From Sporichthya brevicatena (GTDB taxonomy: Bacteria; Actinomycetota; Actinomycetes; Sporichthyales; Sporichthyaceae), in NCBI RefSeq assembly GCF_039525035.1, contig NZ_BAAAHE010000004.1:83460-147459 (forward strand): DNA of 64,000 nucleotides, given 5' to 3'. Numbering within the stretch: position 1 is the stretch's first letter; each line of letters starts with the position of its first letter. The position numbers and the translations under genes were made by a program. Positions 27,850 through 34,988 of this stretch are shown here, piece by piece. The notes under the pieces are model-generated. The model saw only the letters and a program-made list of their open reading frames with translations, made no database searches and was not told the DNA's origin.

Positions 27850-28131
27850 CTAGCTGGCCACGCGCGCGGTCGGGAACGTCCGCGCGACGACGGTGCGCGC
27901 CCAGCGCATCCGCAGGCAGGTGATCTCGGGGTCCTTGCCGTAGCTGGCGGCCAGCTCCTCGGCGCACTCCCGGATCTGCCCGTGGTGGCTGCGCAGGCTC
28001 TGCGAGATCGCGGCCGCGACCTTGTCCGCGTCCAGCTCGTCGGACGGCTGGAGGCTGCTGCAGAACAACACCTCGGCCAGGTCGCCAACCGTCATGTCGG
28101 GCGTCACCTGCACCGTCACCTGCTCGCTCAT
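27850..28131 (-). CDS. Small protein of unknown function
   Basis: A 93-aa protein, not recognised. It begins MSEQVTVQVTPDMTVGDLAEVLF, has an acidic middle helix (SDELDADKVAAAISQSL) and ends with CLRMRWARTVVARTFPTARV, which looks like a conserved basic helix. Cys occurs three times without a clear metal pattern. No signal peptide or membrane helix. It ends facing two hairpins and its start is about 220 bp from the RDD gene on the same strand. Codon use matches neighbours, so it is likely real. Confidence 0.6.
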   Translation of the reverse strand: MSEQVTVQVTPDMTVGDLAEVLFCSSLQPSDELDADKVAAAISQSLRSHHGQIRECAEELAASYGKDPEITCLRMRWARTVVARTFPTARVAS

Positions 28132-28347
28132 CGTTGAGCTCCCCCGCGTCGTTCCGCGCCCCTTGGCGTGGAGTCGTGTGCGCTGAGACGCCGGAGGACG
28201 CAGATCCGATTCACCCCGGAGGCAAATTCCGCGGTGTGTCGCGGGAAATCAGCCGATCGGCTGAGGGTGCATCACCCGCTTGGTGGACAAATCGGAAACT
28301 CGGCGTTGACCTGCGGGTTTACGCCGTCCGAGTGACCGGGCGCGGAC

Positions 28348-29475
28348 TCAGCCGGGGGTGGCGAACGGCCCCGGCGGTGGCGGGGGCTCCGGCGCCGGGG
28401 GGTTCGGTGCCGGGGGTGGCGGGGGGTTCGGTGCCGGGGGGTTCGGTGCCGGGGACGGCGGGACGGCCGGCGGTGCCGCCGCGGGGGGAGTTGCGGGGGG
28501 AGTTGCGGGCGGCGGCGCTCCCCAGCCCGGCTGCGGGGCACCCCAACCCGGCTGGCCCCAGGACGGTTGGGCGCCCCAGGACGGTTGAGCGCCCCAGGAC
28601 GGTTGGGCGCCCCAGGCGGGCGGGCCCCACGCGGGCGCTCCCGGTGCCATCTGGCCGGGGGCGATGCCGGCGCGGGCGAGCTCGCGGTTGCGCCGCTCGG
28701 CGAGGACGGCGGACAGGACCGAGACCGGGTCCGACCCCCCGGGTGCGGTGGTGCCGAGCGCGGCGAGGACCTCGTCGGCGAGCTGCCGGGACAGGGACAC
28801 CGCGAACTCGGGGTCGAGCTCGTCCTGGCGGCTGACGACCTGCCGGGCCTCGAGCGCGAGCGGGTCCGGCAGCCGCGACACCGGCAGCGAGGCGGCCCAC
28901 TGCGCCAGGTGCGGCGGCATCTCCGCCGGCGGGGACGTCGAGGTGGGCACGCGCTCGCGGATCACGACCGTCCCGGCGAGCATGTCGCCGACCCGCTTGC
29001 CCTTCGCCGACCCGAGCGAGACGAGGACGCCGACCGCGCCGACGAGGATCGGGTTGAAGTCGACGAGGACGCCGACCAGCGCCCGCGTCAGGGCGTGGCG
29101 GAACCGGACGGGACCGCCGTCGTCCCGCACCACGCGCAGGCCGAGCACGGCCTTGCCGGGGCTGCGGCCGCGCGAGAGCGTCTCGAACAGGACCGGGTAG
29201 CCGATCACGACGCCGACGACGCTGACCAGGACGATCGCGGCGCCGAGCGCCTCGTCGGTGTTGCCGGCCGCGACGGCGGCGAGGACACCGATCGCGAACA
29301 GGGGGATCGCCATCAGGACGATGTCGATGACGAGGGCCAGCGCGCGGCTGGGCACCTTCGCGAGGCGGAGTTCGAGCGCGACGGCCTCGCCGGTGACGAC
29401 GTCCCGGGCGCCCGGCGGGGGAGCCGACGGAGCCGGCCCCCATCCCGGAGCGGACCCCGGCCCCCACGCGCTCAT
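28348..29475 (-). CDS. RDD family membrane protein with Pro-rich C-terminus
   Basis: A 375-aa membrane protein. After a Gly/Pro-rich start (MSAWGPGSAPGWGPAPS) comes an RDD domain (about 45-190) with SRALALVIDIVLM, RGRSPGKAVLGLRVVRDDGG and RKG-like charged loops; three helices are visible. The long tail (about 290-375) is made of WGAQPSWGA repeats and Pro-Ala stretches, probably flexible. It corresponds to M. tuberculosis Rv3695, divergent from a SpoIIM gene as here. RDD proteins have been linked to ion exchange in other bacteria, but the role in this cluster is unknown. Confidence 0.82.
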   Translation of the reverse strand: MSAWGPGSAPGWGPAPSAPPPGARDVVTGEAVALELRLAKVPSRALALVIDIVLMAIPLFAIGVLAAVAAGNTDEALGAAIVLVSVVGVVIGYPVLFETLSRGRSPGKAVLGLRVVRDDGGPVRFRHALTRALVGVLVDFNPILVGAVGVLVSLGSAKGKRVGDMLAGTVVIRERVPTSTSPPAEMPPHLAQWAASLPVSRLPDPLALEARQVVSRQDELDPEFAVSLSRQLADEVLAALGTTAPGGSDPVSVLSAVLAERRNRELARAGIAPGQMAPGAPAWGPPAWGAQPSWGAQPSWGAQPSWGQPGWGAPQPGWGAPPPATPPATPPAAAPPAVPPSPAPNPPAPNPPPPPAPNPPAPEPPPPPGPFATPG

Positions 29476-29476
29476 G

Positions 29477-29493
29477 GTCCTAGTCTCTAGGAC
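29477..29493. promoter_or_regulatory. Palindrome carrying divergent promoters of RDD and SpoIIM genes
   Basis: GTCCTAGTCTCTAGGAC is a 7+3+7 palindrome in the 18 bp between two divergent start codons. TAGTCT serves as a -10 for the GTG at 29494 (7-nt gap), and TAGAGA on the other strand may serve the ATG at 29475. Both mRNAs would be leaderless. Confidence 0.5.
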
Positions 29494-30498
29494 GTGGACA
29501 TCGATGCGTTCGTCGCCGTGCATTCGCGCGACTGGGCGCGTCTCGAATCCCTGCTCACGCGCTCGTCCCGGTTGACCGGGGACGAGGCCGAGGAGGTCGT
29601 CGCGCTGTACCAGCGCGCGGCCACCCACCTGTCGATCCTGCAGTCGGCGGCGCCGGACCCGGCGCTGGTCGGCCGCCTCTCCAGCCTGGTGGCCCGGGCG
29701 CGCTCGACGGTCGCGGGCGCGTCGACCCCGGCGCGGCGGGACGTCGCGGACTTCGTCCTCCGGGGCTTCCCGGCCGCGGTCTACCGCGCGGCCCCGTGGT
29801 GGACGGCGGTGTCGGCCGCGTTCCTCGTCGTCGTCGGCGCGATGGCGGCCTGGGTCGCCCGCACGCCCGAGGTCCAGGCCTCGATCGGCGCGCCCGACGA
29901 GATCGCGACGCTCACCCGTCCGGGCGGTGAGTTCGAGTCGTACTACTCGACCCACGCGGCCAGTTCGTTCGCGGCGCAGGTGTGGACCAACAACGCGTGG
30001 GTCGCCGCGATGTCCCTCGCGCTGGGGATCACGATCGTGCCCGTCCTGTTCGTGCTCTGGACGAACGCGGCGAACGTCGGCGTCGCCCTGGGTCTGATGG
30101 CCGAGGCCGGGCGGCTGGACATCTTCCTCGGCCTGCTGATCCCGCACGGGCTGCTCGAGCTCACCGCCGTCTTCGTCGCCGCCGGGGCCGGCCTGCGCGT
30201 CGGGTGGACCCTGATCGACCCCGGCCCGGACCCCCGCTCCGTCGCCCTCGCCCGCGAGGGCCGCGCCGCGATGGGCATCGCGATCGGGCTCGTCGTGGTC
30301 CTGCTGATCTCCGGAATTCTCGAGGCCTTCGTGACCCCGTCCGGGTTGCCGACCTGGGCCCGCATCGGGATCGGCGTCGTCGCCGAGGTGCTGTTCCTCG
30401 TCTACGTCTTCGTGCTCGGCGGCCGCGCCGCCCGCGCCGGCCACACCGGCGACATCGACCCCACCGCCGCCGGCGACCTCCGCCCCGTCGTGGCCTGA
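29494..30498 (+). CDS. SpoIIM/DUF95 family membrane protein
   Basis: A 334-aa polytopic protein of the stage II sporulation M / DUF95 family. The N-terminal cytoplasmic part (MDIDAFVAVHSRDWARLESLL) is followed by at least five hydrophobic segments: about 105-125, 168-190, 200-218, 250-270 and 285-308. NAANVGVALGLMAEAG and LIPHGLLELTAVF are conserved family blocks. In actinobacteria this gene sits beside RDD and MoxR/DUF58 genes (M. tuberculosis Rv3694c) and is not restricted to sporulating species. It is possibly part of an envelope complex with them. Leaderless GTG start. Confidence 0.85.
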   Translation: MDIDAFVAVHSRDWARLESLLTRSSRLTGDEAEEVVALYQRAATHLSILQSAAPDPALVGRLSSLVARARSTVAGASTPARRDVADFVLRGFPAAVYRAAPWWTAVSAAFLVVVGAMAAWVARTPEVQASIGAPDEIATLTRPGGEFESYYSTHAASSFAAQVWTNNAWVAAMSLALGITIVPVLFVLWTNAANVGVALGLMAEAGRLDIFLGLLIPHGLLELTAVFVAAGAGLRVGWTLIDPGPDPRSVALAREGRAAMGIAIGLVVVLLISGILEAFVTPSGLPTWARIGIGVVAEVLFLVYVFVLGGRAARAGHTGDIDPTAAGDLRPVVA

Positions 30499-30537
30499 CG
30501 CACCCCTCGCCGCCCGCCCGCCCCGCCCCCCGGGTAC

Positions 30538-30611
30538 GCGCTTCACTCGCCGGGGACAGCGCTTACTCGCCCGGCCGGGCGAGTAAGGCCTGGCTGCGGC
30601 GAGTGAAGCGC
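30538..30611. terminator. Nested double palindrome between convergent genes
   Basis: An outer 15-bp inverted repeat (GCGCTTCACTCGCCG, 30538-30552; complement 30597-30611) encloses a perfect 26-nt palindrome built on CTTACTCGCCCGG (30562-30587). Four copies of an ACTCGCC-type word are present. It faces the ends of the SpoIIM gene and a minus-strand gene 7 bp away. Confidence 0.65.
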
Positions 30612-30617
30612 CGAGGG

Positions 30618-31259
30618 TCAGCGGCGGCCGCGGGTGCGGAGGACGATGCCGCCGGCGATCAGGGCGACGGCGGCGATGCCGAGGGCGACGGCGGTGCTGG
30701 TCCCGGGCCCCTCGTCGTCGCCGGCGTCGGAACTCGGGCCGAGGATCGACGGGGTGTCCGGGCTCGACGGGCTCGAGGTGGACGCCGCGGCCGGGGCCGC
30801 GCCCCGGCCGAAGGGGAGGGTCTCGTTCGCGGCGAGCGCGCGGCTGCCGTCGCAGCGGAAGGACGACGGGAGGTCCCGGTACGCGGCGAGGGTCCGGTCG
30901 TCGCTCGTGCTACGACCGGCGAAGACGACGAACGGGCCGGGGCCGCGCAGCTCCAGACCGCAGGAGGCGCCCTCGGCGTAGCTGACGACGCGTTGGGGGT
31001 CGGTGATCGTGCCCTTGTAGACGCGATCGACGGCGAAGGTGTGAATCGCCGGGTCGATCGAGGACTGCGTCCGGTTGCCGCCGTTCGGCAGGTCGCGGCT
31101 GACCAGCGTCCCGGTGAAGACGGCGCTCGCCCGGGCGAAGGCCTCCGCGTCGGTGCTCGGCGCGCAGCTGCAGGCGTGCGCGGTCCCCACCCCGAGGGTG
31201 GGGACCGCGGCAGCCGCGAGTCCGACGGCGAGGCCCAGGCGGGCGAGGGCGTGGCGCAC
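30618..31259 (-). CDS. Secreted CSC-type (NTR/TIMP-like) protein with C-terminal anchor
   Basis: A 213-aa exported protein. The signal peptide ends in TAHA, so the mature chain starts CSCAPS, the pattern of NTR/TIMP-like domains whose N-terminal Cys is buried in a disulfide. Other cysteines (ASCGLEL, FRCDG) can pair. VYKGTITDPQRVVSYAEGASCG and GPFVVFAG match the sister gene upstream. A Ser/Pro-rich stalk and a hydrophobic helix near 187-207 with RTRGRR at the end suggest a membrane anchor. GTG start lies 3 bp after the upstream gene's stop, so they form an operon. Function is unknown; inhibitor or carrier roles would be guesses. Confidence 0.65.
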   Translation of the reverse strand: MRHALARLGLAVGLAAAAVPTLGVGTAHACSCAPSTDAEAFARASAVFTGTLVSRDLPNGGNRTQSSIDPAIHTFAVDRVYKGTITDPQRVVSYAEGASCGLELRGPGPFVVFAGRSTSDDRTLAAYRDLPSSFRCDGSRALAANETLPFGRGAAPAAASTSSPSSPDTPSILGPSSDAGDDEGPGTSTAVALGIAAVALIAGGIVLRTRGRR

Positions 31260-31262
31260 GAG

Positions 31263-31727
31263 CTACGTGATCTTGTGCGTGCCGCCGCACAGGTTGATCT
31301 GCAGCGGCTTGCGGTCGGCCGCGCGGCGGGCGGCCTTCGACTTGTTCGCCGGCTCGGCGCGGGTCGCGTAGACCATGTACGTCGAGCCGACCGAGAGCCG
31401 CACGCCGCACGTCGCGCTCGAGTTCGCCGTCGCGACCAGCTGCGGAACACGCACCTTGCCCTTGTAGGTGCGGCTGACGGAGAACGCGTACGTCACGGTC
31501 TCGGCGCCGGTGCTGCCCGGGCTGTCGACCGTGCCGGACTTCGACTTCACCTTGCCCTTGAAGACGACCTGGGCCTGCTTCTTGAGCTTCTCCTCGCTGA
31601 CGGGCCCGATGCACGAGCAGGCGTAGGCCGGGTTCGCGCCGAGCACCGGGGTGAGGCCGACGACCAGACCGGTCGCGAGCACGGCCTTGCCGACGAGACG
31701 GGACGCGTTGCGCGCGGTGGGGTTCAC
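31263..31727 (-). CDS. Secreted CSC-type (NTR/TIMP-like) protein, soluble
   Basis: A 154-aa exported protein with signal peptide ending NPAYA and mature N-terminus CSCIGPVSEEKL. Shared features with the downstream gene are the CSC start, VFKGKVKSK, SVSRTYKGKVRVPQL, ATCGVRLSVG and YMVYA. The cysteines in TCGV and LCGG probably form disulfides with CSC. It lacks the stalk and anchor of its neighbour. GTG at 31727 follows AGGAGG by about 4 nt. Likely a tandem duplicate that was kept as a free secreted form. Confidence 0.7.
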   Translation of the reverse strand: MNPTARNASRLVGKAVLATGLVVGLTPVLGANPAYACSCIGPVSEEKLKKQAQVVFKGKVKSKSGTVDSPGSTGAETVTYAFSVSRTYKGKVRVPQLVATANSSATCGVRLSVGSTYMVYATRAEPANKSKAARRAADRKPLQINLCGGTHKIT

Positions 31728-31823
31728 GGGTCCTCCTGGGTCCGGGTGTCCTCATCCTGGAGGACGAGAGCCCCGGGCAGAACGTTCGTTGCTCCGGGGC
31801 TCGCGTGCGGGTCGCGCGGGCGG

Positions 31824-32300
31824 CTACTCGACGTCGCCGCCGGCCGGCGGGCGCGCGCTCTCCCCGGCGACCTGGATCAGCGTCGAGGCGTGCTCGACCA
31901 CGGTCGACGACAGGCCCTTCGGCTGCTCGGCCGGAGCCGCCTCTCCGGCCGGGGTCGCGGGTGCGGGCTGGGCGGGTGCGGGCTGGGCGGGTGCGGGCTG
32001 GGCGGGTGCGGGCTGGGCCGGAGCCTGGTCGGCGGGGGCCGCCGGAGCCGGGGCCTCCGGGGCCGGGACGGTCTCAGCGGGAGCGGCTTCAGTCGGGGCG
32101 GCTTCAGCCGGGGCGGCCTCCGCGGGTGCGGCCGCGGCGGGGGCCGCGTCAGCGGGTGCGGCCTCGGCGGCGGCGGGTCCGGGCTCGTCGGCCGGGGAGA
32201 CGACGTGCGTCGCCGCCGCCGGGTTCACCCCCAACGCCGGCAGCGTGCAGAACGCCAACCCGGTCGCGAGCAGAACGCGCGTATAAGTCCCACGAGTCAC
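31824..32300 (-). CDS. Secreted Ala/Pro-rich low-complexity protein
   Basis: A 158-aa protein with a signal peptide (MTRGTYTRVLLATGLAFCTL...NPAAA) similar in style to the upstream-region CSC proteins, then AEAAPADAAPA and PAPAQ repeats. Four 15-bp tandem units (31961-32020) encode the PAPAQ run. The end (LSSTVVEHASTLIQVAGESARP) is less biased and could be a small helix. GGGAGG is 6-7 nt before the GTG. No domain is recognisable; it may be a wall spacer or a fast-evolving surface protein. Confidence 0.6.
   Translation of the reverse strand: MTRGTYTRVLLATGLAFCTLPALGVNPAAATHVVSPADEPGPAAAEAAPADAAPAAAAPAEAAPAEAAPTEAAPAETVPAPEAPAPAAPADQAPAQPAPAQPAPAQPAPAQPAPATPAGEAAPAEQPKGLSSTVVEHASTLIQVAGESARPPAGGDVE
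31961..32020 (-). repeat. Four 15-bp tandem repeats in a secreted-protein gene
   Basis: Plus-strand unit GTGCGGGCTGGGCGG, encoding PAPAQ on the minus strand. It is in frame, so length variation would alter only spacer length. Confidence 0.8.
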
Positions 32301-32414
32301 AACAGCCTCCCCTGTAACAGCTAGGTCGGCCCACCGTTCCCCGGAATCCGCCCGAAGTCCAGCAAATCGGGCCGGAGCCGGGCCGTGTCGTCGCGGCCAG
32401 TAGCCTCAGGCCCC

Positions 32415-33872
32415 ATGGCCAAGGGATCCGCGAAGGACGAACGGGCGGTCACGCCCCAGAGCGAGAACTTCTCCGACTGGTACAACGACGTCGTGCTGCG
32501 GGCGCAGCTCGTCGACCGCGGCCCGGCCAAGGGCACGATGGTGATCCGCCCGTACGGCTACCGGCTCTGGGAGCTGCTGCAGTCGGCGCTCGACGGCCGC
32601 ATCAAGGACACCGGCCACGAGAACGCGTACTTCCCGCTGTTCATCCCCGAGAGCTACCTCAAGCGCGAGGCCGAGCACGTCGAGGGCTTCTCGCCCGAGC
32701 TCGCCGTCGTCACGCACGCCGGTGGCAAGGAGCTCGAAGAGCCGCTGGTCGTCCGTCCGACGTCCGAGACGATCATCGGCGAGATGATGGCGAAGTGGAT
32801 CGCCTCGCACCGCGATCTGCCGCTGCTGCTCAACCAGTGGGCCAACGTCGTTCGCTGGGAGCTGCGCCCGCGCATGTTCCTGCGGACGACCGAGTTCCTC
32901 TGGCAGGAGGGTCACACAGCGCACGTCGACGAGGCCGACGCGATGCGCGAGACGCTGCAGATGCTCGACGTCTACGTCGAGATCGCGCGCGACTGGGCCG
33001 CGATCCCGGTCGTCCCGGGGGAGAAGACCGCGGGCGAGCGCTTCGCCGGCGCCCTGCGGACGTTCACCATCGAGGGCATGATGCGCGACGGCAAGGCCCT
33101 GCAGTCGGGCACGTCGCACTACATGGGCACGAACTTCGCCAAGGCCTTCGACATCAAATACGCTGACGCATCGTCAGGTGGCCAGCAGTACTGCCACACC
33201 ACGTCCTGGGGCATGTCGACGCGCATGATCGGCGCGATCATCATGGCCCACGGCGACGACAAGGGCCTGATGCTCCCGCCGAAGCTGGCGCCCCATCAGG
33301 TCGTCATCGTGCCGATGGGCAAGGGCGACGCCGCCGGTCCGGTGCTGGAGGCCGTCGACGCCCTCGTCGCCGAGCTCAAGGCGCTGAAGGTCCGCGTCCA
33401 CGTCGACGACCGGCCGCAGGTCTCCATGGGCTTCAAGTTCAACGACCACGAGATGCGGGGAGTGCCGCTGCGCATCGCGATCGGGCCGCGCGACCTGGAG
33501 AACGGCGTCGCCGAGGTCGCTCGTCGTGTCACCGGTGAGAAGGAGTCGCTCCCGCTCGCCGGCCTGGCCGCCGCGATCCCGGGCATCCTCGACGAGATCC
33601 AGGCGGCGATGCTCGCCCGCGCGACCGAGTTCCGCGACGCGAACATCCACACCGTCGACACCTGGGACGCCTTCCTGGAGGCCACGAACACCGGCTGGGC
33701 CCGCGTCCTGCACTGCGGTCAGCCCGCGTGCGAGGACGACATCAAGGCCGCCAGCGCCGCCGCGACCCCGCGGTGCATCCCGAACGACGGCGAGCCGGAG
33801 GAGGGCACCTGCATCCGCTGCAACGCCCCCGCCGCCTACGGCACGCGGGTCCTGTTCGGCCGCGCCTACTGA
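32415..33872 (+). CDS. proS: Prolyl-tRNA synthetase, archaeal/eukaryotic type (class II, type 3)
   Basis: A 485-aa enzyme charging tRNA-Pro. The short form without the bacterial editing insert is evident: NFSDWYNDVVLRAQL start, motif 2 RWELRPRMFLRTTEFLWQEG, motif 3 HTTSWGMSTRMIGAIIMAHG, anticodon-binding domain from about LAPHQVVIVPMG, and a C-terminal domain with HCGQPACEDD and GTCIRCNAP cysteines, which bind zinc in this type. ATG at 32415 matches type-3 N-termini; TAGCCT lies 8 nt upstream. It corresponds to no gene in the mycobacterial synteny blocks. It is followed by two palindromic elements. Confidence 0.95.
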   Translation: MAKGSAKDERAVTPQSENFSDWYNDVVLRAQLVDRGPAKGTMVIRPYGYRLWELLQSALDGRIKDTGHENAYFPLFIPESYLKREAEHVEGFSPELAVVTHAGGKELEEPLVVRPTSETIIGEMMAKWIASHRDLPLLLNQWANVVRWELRPRMFLRTTEFLWQEGHTAHVDEADAMRETLQMLDVYVEIARDWAAIPVVPGEKTAGERFAGALRTFTIEGMMRDGKALQSGTSHYMGTNFAKAFDIKYADASSGGQQYCHTTSWGMSTRMIGAIIMAHGDDKGLMLPPKLAPHQVVIVPMGKGDAAGPVLEAVDALVAELKALKVRVHVDDRPQVSMGFKFNDHEMRGVPLRIAIGPRDLENGVAEVARRVTGEKESLPLAGLAAAIPGILDEIQAAMLARATEFRDANIHTVDTWDAFLEATNTGWARVLHCGQPACEDDIKAASAAATPRCIPNDGEPEEGTCIRCNAPAAYGTRVLFGRAY

Positions 33873-33886
33873 CCACCGCCGCCGCC

Positions 33887-33913
33887 GCCGAAAAGGGTGA
33901 CACCCTTTTCGGC
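33887..33913. terminator. Perfect hairpin after proS
   Basis: GCCGAAAAGGGTG (33887-33899) and CACCCTTTTCGGC (33901-33913) pair perfectly around one base, giving a 27-nt palindrome that ends in TTTTCGGC. It shares the AAAGGGTGACACC core with the dispersed palindromes. Confidence 0.7.
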
Positions 33914-33944
33914 GCCGGAAAGGGTGTCACCCCCACTGCGTGAA

Positions 33945-33990
33945 GAAAGGGTGACACCCCTTACTGCGGAGTAAGGGGTGTCACCCTTTC
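33945..33990. repeat. Dispersed palindrome, copy B
   Basis: Perfect 21-bp arms (33945-33965 and 33970-33990) around GCGG. It lies between the convergent proS and cupredoxin genes. Core TTACTGCGGAGTAA. Confidence 0.88.
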
Positions 33991-34035
33991 TTGACGGGAG
34001 CGGCTTTGACGGGAGCGGCTTTGACGGGGGCGGCG
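33991..34035. repeat. Three 15-bp tandem repeats
   Basis: TTGACGGGAGCGGCT occurs at 33991 and 34006, and a variant (TTGACGGGGGCGGCG) at 34021. On the minus strand one frame reads KAAPVKAAPVKKG, but no start leads into it. Confidence 0.75.
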
Positions 34036-34063
34036 CTGACCGGGGTCGGCGGCGGAGCGGGGG

Positions 34064-34513
34064 TCACTTGACGGTGAGCGTGCCCGTCATGCCGAAGTGG
34101 TACGTGCAGTAGTACGGGTATTCGCCGGTCTTGTCGGGAGCGGTGATCTCGCCCTGCTCGCCGGCCGTGAGGTCCCCGCTGTCGAACTCCTTGCCCTTGG
34201 TCTTCTCGTCCTTGAGGTCGTGGGTCGCCTGACCGGCGTTCCCGACCATGACCACGGCGCCCGGCTCGACGGTGAGGTTCGCCGGCGAGAACTTGTTGTC
34301 GGTCATCGTGATCATCGCGTGGTCCGAGTGGTCGGTGCTCGGGGACGCGGAGGCGTCGCTCGCACTGCCGCTCGAGCTGCCGCCGACCGGCTGGTTGACC
34401 GTGTCGGGGGTGGTCGGTGACGCGGTCTCGTTGTCGTCGTCGTCCCCACAGGCGGCGAGCCCGACGAGCAGCACCACCGAAGCGGCGGCGGCGAGCTGGG
34501 TGCGGAAGTTCAT
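34064..34513 (-). CDS. Cupredoxin-domain lipoprotein (plastocyanin/azurin-like)
   Basis: A 149-aa lipoprotein with lipobox LVGLAAC. After a Ser/Asp-rich linker a cupredoxin fold follows: ATHDLKD provides the first His ligand, and YPYYCTYHFGMTGTLTVK provides Cys, His and Met of a type-1 copper site. Probably an extracytoplasmic electron carrier or copper-binding protein. ATG at 34513 has GAGAGG about 9 nt upstream and gives a proper signal peptide; a longer upstream start is unlikely. Immediately past the stop, a shifted frame carries a Pro/Ala/Lys-repeat tail ending inside palindrome B. Confidence 0.85.
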   Translation of the reverse strand: MNFRTQLAAAASVVLLVGLAACGDDDDNETASPTTPDTVNQPVGGSSSGSASDASASPSTDHSDHAMITMTDNKFSPANLTVEPGAVVMVGNAGQATHDLKDEKTKGKEFDSGDLTAGEQGEITAPDKTGEYPYYCTYHFGMTGTLTVK

Positions 34514-34591
34514 GCTGGGCGTCCTCTCGAAGGCAGGCGCGACCCGCGGGGGCGGGTGCTCACGCCGTGTCGGCACGCATTCGCAGCGAAC

Positions 34592-34969
34592 CTACCGCGC
34601 GGGTTGGTCCGTTCCGGCGGCCTCGGCGGCGGGACCGCCGCGGCGCCAGAGCATGCCCACGCCCGGGATACCCAGGACGGCCCGTCGAACCTCGTCGGTG
34701 ACGCGTAACAGTTCGGCCACGTCCGGGCCGAGGCGGTCGACCTGCTGGAGAACCGGCATCAGACCCTCGGTGTGCTCGAGGGAACGCTCGGCCTGGACCA
34801 TCAGCGAGTCCGCGCGGTCGAGCAGCGCGTCGGCCTTCTCGACCATCGTCAGGACCTTGCGGGGGAGCCGGACGAACCCGGCCACCACCGAGGCGACCTC
34901 GGCCGAGGCGGCGACGGTCGCGGAGACCACGCGGTCGGGATCCAGCGGGGGAGCCATGGCATCGAGCAT
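34592..34969 (-). CDS. Hypothetical protein with amphipathic helices
   Basis: A 125-aa protein without signal peptide or membrane helix. The central part (VVAGFVRLPRKVLTMVEKADALLDRADSL) has regular hydrophobic spacing typical of coiled-coil or membrane-surface helices. A second Met at 34957 (MAPPLDPDR) may be the true start; no strong Shine-Dalgarno exists for either. Family not recognised; similar small proteins occur near lipid-associated genes in actinobacteria, so a role at membranes is only a guess. It lies upstream of the cupredoxin gene and downstream of the DUF58 operon on the same strand. Confidence 0.55.
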   Translation of the reverse strand: MLDAMAPPLDPDRVVSATVAASAEVASVVAGFVRLPRKVLTMVEKADALLDRADSLMVQAERSLEHTEGLMPVLQQVDRLGPDVAELLRVTDEVRRAVLGIPGVGMLWRRGGPAAEAAGTDQPAR

Positions 34970-34988
34970 TACATGCGCAGCGCCCCGG

